Positions 8,187 through 10,912 of a stretch of DNA of 10,912 nucleotides are shown in pieces. Both the position numbers and the translations under genes were made by a program. Every line of letters begins with the position of its first letter. The first letter of the stretch is position 1. The notes beneath the pieces are model-generated. The model had not been told where the DNA came from, ran no database searches, and saw only the letters and a program-made list of their open reading frames with translations. Source of the stretch: an uncultured Chloroflexota bacterium (GTDB lineage Bacteria; Chloroflexota; Dehalococcoidia; UBA3495); the NCBI GenBank assembly GCA_913052545.1, contig CAJXEF010000064.1, positions 1 through 10,912 on the forward strand. Reading direction: 5' to 3'.

Positions 8187-9206
8187 TTACTTATTGTCCC
8201 GATCCTGCCCCTTGAGTCCGCCAAAAATTCTCTTGTTTGCCTGTAAAAGTTTTCTGCCCATAAACATTTCTCCCATGCTTTCAGCGAAAGTAGGCATCTC
8301 CTCTCTCTGCCTATTAGCCAAACGTGCTCTAACTGTAGCTTGCCCCGCCAACCATTGGGCCCTAGCATCAGCTACATCATCAAAAACCTTTTTAACTTTT
8401 TCGCTGTCTGGGCCTGCCTCATCGGCTAAAATATTCCTAAATTCATATAATTCCTTGATAAAAGCATCTATCCAAGAAATGATAGGCTGGTTATTCGTAA
8501 GGCAAATATCGCGATGCATGACAGTATCCCCAGATGCCAACCTGCTTATATCCCTATAACCAGACGAAGCTAGCTGGGCTATATCCTCCCAGTTAGCACT
8601 TTTTGAAGTACATCCGACAAGCGAGGTAGATAATAAAAAGGGCAAATGACTTGCCGCGGCAACAAAACTGTCATGTTCATCAACCCCTATAAAATAAGGG
8701 ACTGCACCTATGGCCTCAACCATGGTAGTAATTTCGGAAACTGATTGCTGGCTGGCTTTCTTATCCGGTATCACACAATAAGTTTTGTCTTGAAACAAGT
8801 CTGGTTCAGCTGAATCAGGGCCGGATTCCTCCTTGCCCGCCATTGGATGTCCCCCAACAAAATCAACGGTATCTGGCAAGATTTCTTGGGCCCATTCCAA
8901 AACTACTTTTTTAGAACTGCCTACATCAGTCACCACGCACCCTGATGGCAATTCAGGTGCGATAAGTTCCATTATTTCTTTCATGGTCATTACAGGTGTA
9001 GCCAAGACGACTATATCTGCGCCATCAATCGCATTCAACAACCGATTTTCGACTTTGTGGAAAGCTTTACGTTTCTCTGCTCTACTCCTGGCCAATCTAT
9101 CGGAATCAGTACCAACTACCTGCAAATCTTTTAATTGTGATTCATTTAACGCTAACGCTAAAGAGGTTCCAATTAAACCTGTACCAATAATTGTAATCTT
9201 CGCCAT
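8187..9206 (-). CDS. tyrA: Prephenate (or arogenate) dehydrogenase, TyrA
   Basis: TyrA oxidatively decarboxylates prephenate to 4-hydroxyphenylpyruvate, or arogenate to tyrosine, in tyrosine synthesis. The N-terminal Rossmann fold has GTGLIG (8-13), and an aspartate (D34) after the second strand favours NAD over NADP. GGHPMAGKEESG (118-129) and the SHLPF segment with H187 are family signatures. The C-terminal half is the all-helical dimerisation domain. At 339 residues there is no fused chorismate mutase and no ACT domain, so direct tyrosine feedback by ACT is not expected. The frame extends eight codons upstream to another ATG, but the ATG at 9206 is preferred because GAGAGG precedes it by six bases and MAKITIIGTG fits homologues. 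It is the first gene of the minus-strand cluster. Substrate preference cannot be read. Confidence 0.95.
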   Translation of the reverse strand: MAKITIIGTGLIGTSLALALNESQLKDLQVVGTDSDRLARSRAEKRKAFHKVENRLLNAIDGADIVVLATPVMTMKEIMELIAPELPSGCVVTDVGSSKKVVLEWAQEILPDTVDFVGGHPMAGKEESGPDSAEPDLFQDKTYCVIPDKKASQQSVSEITTMVEAIGAVPYFIGVDEHDSFVAAASHLPFLLSTSLVGCTSKSANWEDIAQLASSGYRDISRLASGDTVMHRDICLTNNQPIISWIDAFIKELYEFRNILADEAGPDSEKVKKVFDDVADARAQWLAGQATVRARLANRQREEMPTFAESMGEMFMGRKLLQANKRIFGGLKGQDRDNK

Positions 9207-9289
9207 AACTCCCCTCTCATTTAGCTTCAACTAAAAAGAAATTCGATTGACCTGTTTTTGTCTCTAAAGCCATCCGATGTATTAACAAC

Positions 9290-9309
9290 AGGACGATCAC
9301 AGTGGTCCT
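9290..9309. repeat. Interrupted inverted repeat in the tyrA / RraA-like intergenic region
   Basis: AGGAC-GAT-CAC-A-GTG-GTCCT: two arms of eight bases separated by one base, with a three-base GAT insertion in the left arm. It lies about 85 bases upstream of tyrA and 170 upstream of the RraA-like gene. It could be an operator or a hairpin in the tyrA leader; no regulator is encoded nearby. The remainder of this 271-base gap shows no convincing -35/-10 pair for tyrA. Confidence 0.3.
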
Positions 9310-9438
9310 CATATATTAACATCAACAGTTCATCTCTGGGAAAAGATTATGTAAGCAAGCAACATATATTACGAATGTACCGACCCGTTTCCAACCGGAT
9401 CCAAATACCTAGTGAGGGCAGATACCTATTTTATTAGT

Positions 9439-9447
9439 TGATATAAT
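9439..9447 (+). promoter_or_regulatory. Extended -10 promoter of the RraA-like gene
   Basis: TGATATAAT is a perfect TATAAT preceded by the TG extension. The -35 region (about 9419-9424) does not resemble TTGACA. Initiation near 9454 leaves a leader of about 24 bases containing the GAGGTG ribosome site. Confidence 0.65.
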
Positions 9448-9477
9448 AGGGACATAGTTCTTTTACAGAGGTGCCAC

Positions 9478-10200
9478 ATGCAGGATCAAACCTTTATATC
9501 GAGCGAAACCTTAGCAATGCTTAAACAAATTCCTACCCAGACTTTGATTGATGGGCTCTGGGTAAAAAACTGGCCGATGAGTATGATACATGGTGCGAAA
9601 CCCCTGCAACACGGGCAGCACATGGCCGGTAGAGCAGTCACACTCAGATTCGTACCTCATAGGCCAGATTTAGCAGCCGATAAACCAAAAGCAGATCAAT
9701 CTGCTGAATATGTTGCTATCGAATTGTGTGGACCAGAAGAAATACTCGTAATTGATGCAATGAATTGGGAATATAGTTCCATTGGAGGTGATATAAAGTT
9801 CATGAGGCTTCATCAACGACAAGTTGGAGGCATAGTTACCGATGGAGCTATCAGAGATAGTAACACTCTTAAGGAATATGGTTTCCCTGTTTACTCAGCC
9901 AACACTACTTCCAAACAAGGCCCCGCAGAATTCTGGCCGTGGCAAGTTAATGATGCCATCCAATGTGGCGGCGTATTAGTACGACCTGGCGATGCAATCG
10001 TGGGTGATGATGATGGAGTCGTAGTGATAGCTCAGAGCGTAGTTAACGAAGTTATACAAATTGCCCAACAACGAGAGGAAGTGGAAGAGATGATTAAAGC
10101 TCAATTAGAAATAGAGCAATGCTCTCCAGGTAAATATTATCCGTTCAACGACCGTACTTGGGAACTATTCGAAGAAAAAACAGGCAAGAAACGCCCGTAA
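9478..10200 (+). CDS. RraA-like / HMG-CHA aldolase family protein
   Basis: The family (RraA-like, formerly called dimethylmenaquinone methyltransferase) includes RNase E inhibitors and divalent-metal 4-hydroxy-4-methyl-2-oxoglutarate/4-carboxy-4-hydroxy-2-oxoadipate aldolases. The core fold is shown by GRAVTLRF (51-58), EEILVIDA (87-94), the key GGIVTDGAIRD with D122, R126 and D127, and the closing VRPGDAIVGDDDGVVVI (168-184). R126 and D127 match the arginine and metal-linked aspartate of aldolases. A helical, glutamate-rich tail (188-215) and a C-terminal extension make it longer (240) than classical RraA (about 160). The start has GAGGTG four bases upstream. The catalytic residues favour a lyase over an RNase regulator, but the substrate is unknown. 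The CMD-like gene 113 bases downstream may share its transcript. Confidence 0.88.
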   Translation: MQDQTFISSETLAMLKQIPTQTLIDGLWVKNWPMSMIHGAKPLQHGQHMAGRAVTLRFVPHRPDLAADKPKADQSAEYVAIELCGPEEILVIDAMNWEYSSIGGDIKFMRLHQRQVGGIVTDGAIRDSNTLKEYGFPVYSANTTSKQGPAEFWPWQVNDAIQCGGVLVRPGDAIVGDDDGVVVIAQSVVNEVIQIAQQREEVEEMIKAQLEIEQCSPGKYYPFNDRTWELFEEKTGKKRP

Positions 10201-10313
10201 TAGCAGAGCAGCTCAACTAGATATTATATGAAAATTACGTATCCAATCTCCGTAGGTAGATTCCCAAAACAAGAATTGGCCGACATAAAGTGCAAGCTAC
10301 ATAGGAGGACCAA

Positions 10314-10868
10314 ATGGCAAGATTGCCTGCTGCAACTAGAGAGACTGTCCCCGATAATCAACAAGCGGCGTTTGATGAAATCATCCAGAATGGAGGAGTG
10401 CCATCATACGGACCAGGCTCCATATTGATCCACGTCCCCGAAGCCAGCCGTAGGGCTACAGCTTTAAATCAATATCTCCGGAACGACTCTAGTCTACCGT
10501 TAAAGATCCTAGAGCTAGCTATGTTGATTACTGCTCGGGAGATGGATTGTCAGCATATATGGAACTCTCATGCGGCCTCTGGAAGAGCCGCGGGTGTATC
10601 AGATACGGCAGTAGACGGATTAAGGGATGAGGAAGATATAAGTGATTTGCCCTATGACGAACAGATAGTGGTCAACTATGGACAAGAGCTATTTAGAAGG
10701 CATCAAGCAAGCAGAGGCGCATTCCAAGCAATCCTCGAGCAATTCGGTAAACAAGGCGCAGTTGAATTAACTCTCGTATTTGGCAATTATGCCATGTTAG
10801 CCCTCTCAATAAATGCGTTTGATTCTGATCTACCGCCGAACAGAACAGAAGCACTGCTCCCTATATAG
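10314..10868 (+). CDS. Carboxymuconolactone decarboxylase / AhpD-fold family protein
   Basis: A small all-helical protein of the CMD family, which contains 4-carboxymuconolactone decarboxylases and AhpD-type peroxidases. The core pattern LPLKILELAMLITAREMDC followed by QHIWNSH aligns with the family helix pair and its W-x-x-H motif (W83, H86), then GRAAGVSDTAVDGLR. It has one cysteine (C79) and lacks the CXXC redox pair of AhpD, so a thiol peroxidase role is unlikely. There is no signal peptide or membrane segment. The start is firm: AGGAGG (10303-10308) lies five bases before the ATG. It follows the RraA-like gene on the same strand; both families occur in aromatic-acid breakdown clusters, but no ring-cleavage gene is present, so the reaction is unknown. 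Length (184) is slightly above the single-domain norm because of an N-terminal arm. Confidence 0.88.
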   Translation: MARLPAATRETVPDNQQAAFDEIIQNGGVPSYGPGSILIHVPEASRRATALNQYLRNDSSLPLKILELAMLITAREMDCQHIWNSHAASGRAAGVSDTAVDGLRDEEDISDLPYDEQIVVNYGQELFRRHQASRGAFQAILEQFGKQGAVELTLVFGNYAMLALSINAFDSDLPPNRTEALLPI

Positions 10869-10885
10869 GTTTAGGGTGATCACAG

Positions 10886-10909
10886 ATCCAGTGGCTTATA
10901 TATCTGGAT
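10886..10909 (+). terminator. Possible weak hairpin downstream of the CMD-like gene
   Basis: ATCCAG (10886-10891) is repeated inverted as CTGGAT (10904-10909) around a 12-base A/T-rich loop, 17 bases after the stop codon. No T-run is seen before the window ends three bases later, so a terminator role is only a guess. Confidence 0.2.
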
Positions 10910-10912
10910 GCG

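Noticed and set aside
8147..8368. An upstream in-frame extension of gmk by 74 codons, overlapping tyrA
   Set aside because: Guanylate kinase homology begins at the ATG at 8146, which has GAGG five bases upstream; the extension overlaps tyrA and resembles no guanylate kinase domain.
9207..9230. An eight-codon upstream start for tyrA
   Set aside because: The downstream ATG at 9206 has a strong GAGAGG site inside the extension, and the family N-terminus begins there.
8194..9234. Plus-strand open frames antisense to tyrA (8194-8559 and 8833-9234)
   Set aside because: They mirror the conserved TyrA codons, have no ribosome sites, and their translations show no known domain.
10228..10428. A 66-codon plus-strand frame overlapping the start of the CMD-like gene
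   Set aside because: It has no ribosome site or domain and overlaps the better-supported gene in another frame.

Overview
The window looks like chromosomal DNA of moderate G+C from a free-living bacterium. It holds ordinary biosynthetic genes, and no insertion sequence, phage gene, CRISPR array, tRNA or rRNA gene was seen. A T-box riboswitch of the transcription-attenuation type, TTG start codons with clear Shine-Dalgarno sites, and RraA-like and carboxymuconolactone-decarboxylase-like genes would suit a member of Chloroflexota, for example a marine SAR202/Dehalococcoidia-like lineage. That placement is inference only.

Layout. Positions 1-1587 (minus) hold most of ilvB, the acetolactate synthase catalytic subunit, with its C-terminus beyond the left edge. 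Positions 1588-2164 form a divergent regulatory region: a complete T-box leader with antiterminator and terminator, its promoter on the minus strand, and an extended -10 promoter for the genes on the plus strand. Positions 2165-4845 (plus) hold metG (methionyl-tRNA synthetase) and a long-chain polyprenyl diphosphate synthase gene, eight bases apart and both starting with TTG. Only 38 bases separate these from a convergent minus-strand cluster, transcribed in the order tyrA (prephenate dehydrogenase), gmk (guanylate kinase), lipA (lipoyl synthase), and a YtcJ-like metal-dependent amidohydrolase, at 4884-9206. A 271-base divergent gap leads to two plus-strand genes at 9478-10868: an RraA/HMG-aldolase-like protein and a carboxymuconolactone decarboxylase/AhpD-fold protein.

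Function. The left part joins branched-chain amino acid synthesis, controlled by an uncharged-tRNA sensor, with tRNA charging and isoprenoid quinone side-chain synthesis. The central cluster looks like a housekeeping operon with an amidohydrolase of unknown substrate at its end. The right-hand pair belongs to families often found in aromatic-acid catabolism, but neither substrate can be read from the sequence. The most unusual signal is the T-box: its T-box bulge fits a tRNA with A73, as expected for Ile/Leu/Val tRNAs, while the triplet at the usual specifier position reads AGU (or GUA if shifted by one). I found no clearly new system here.
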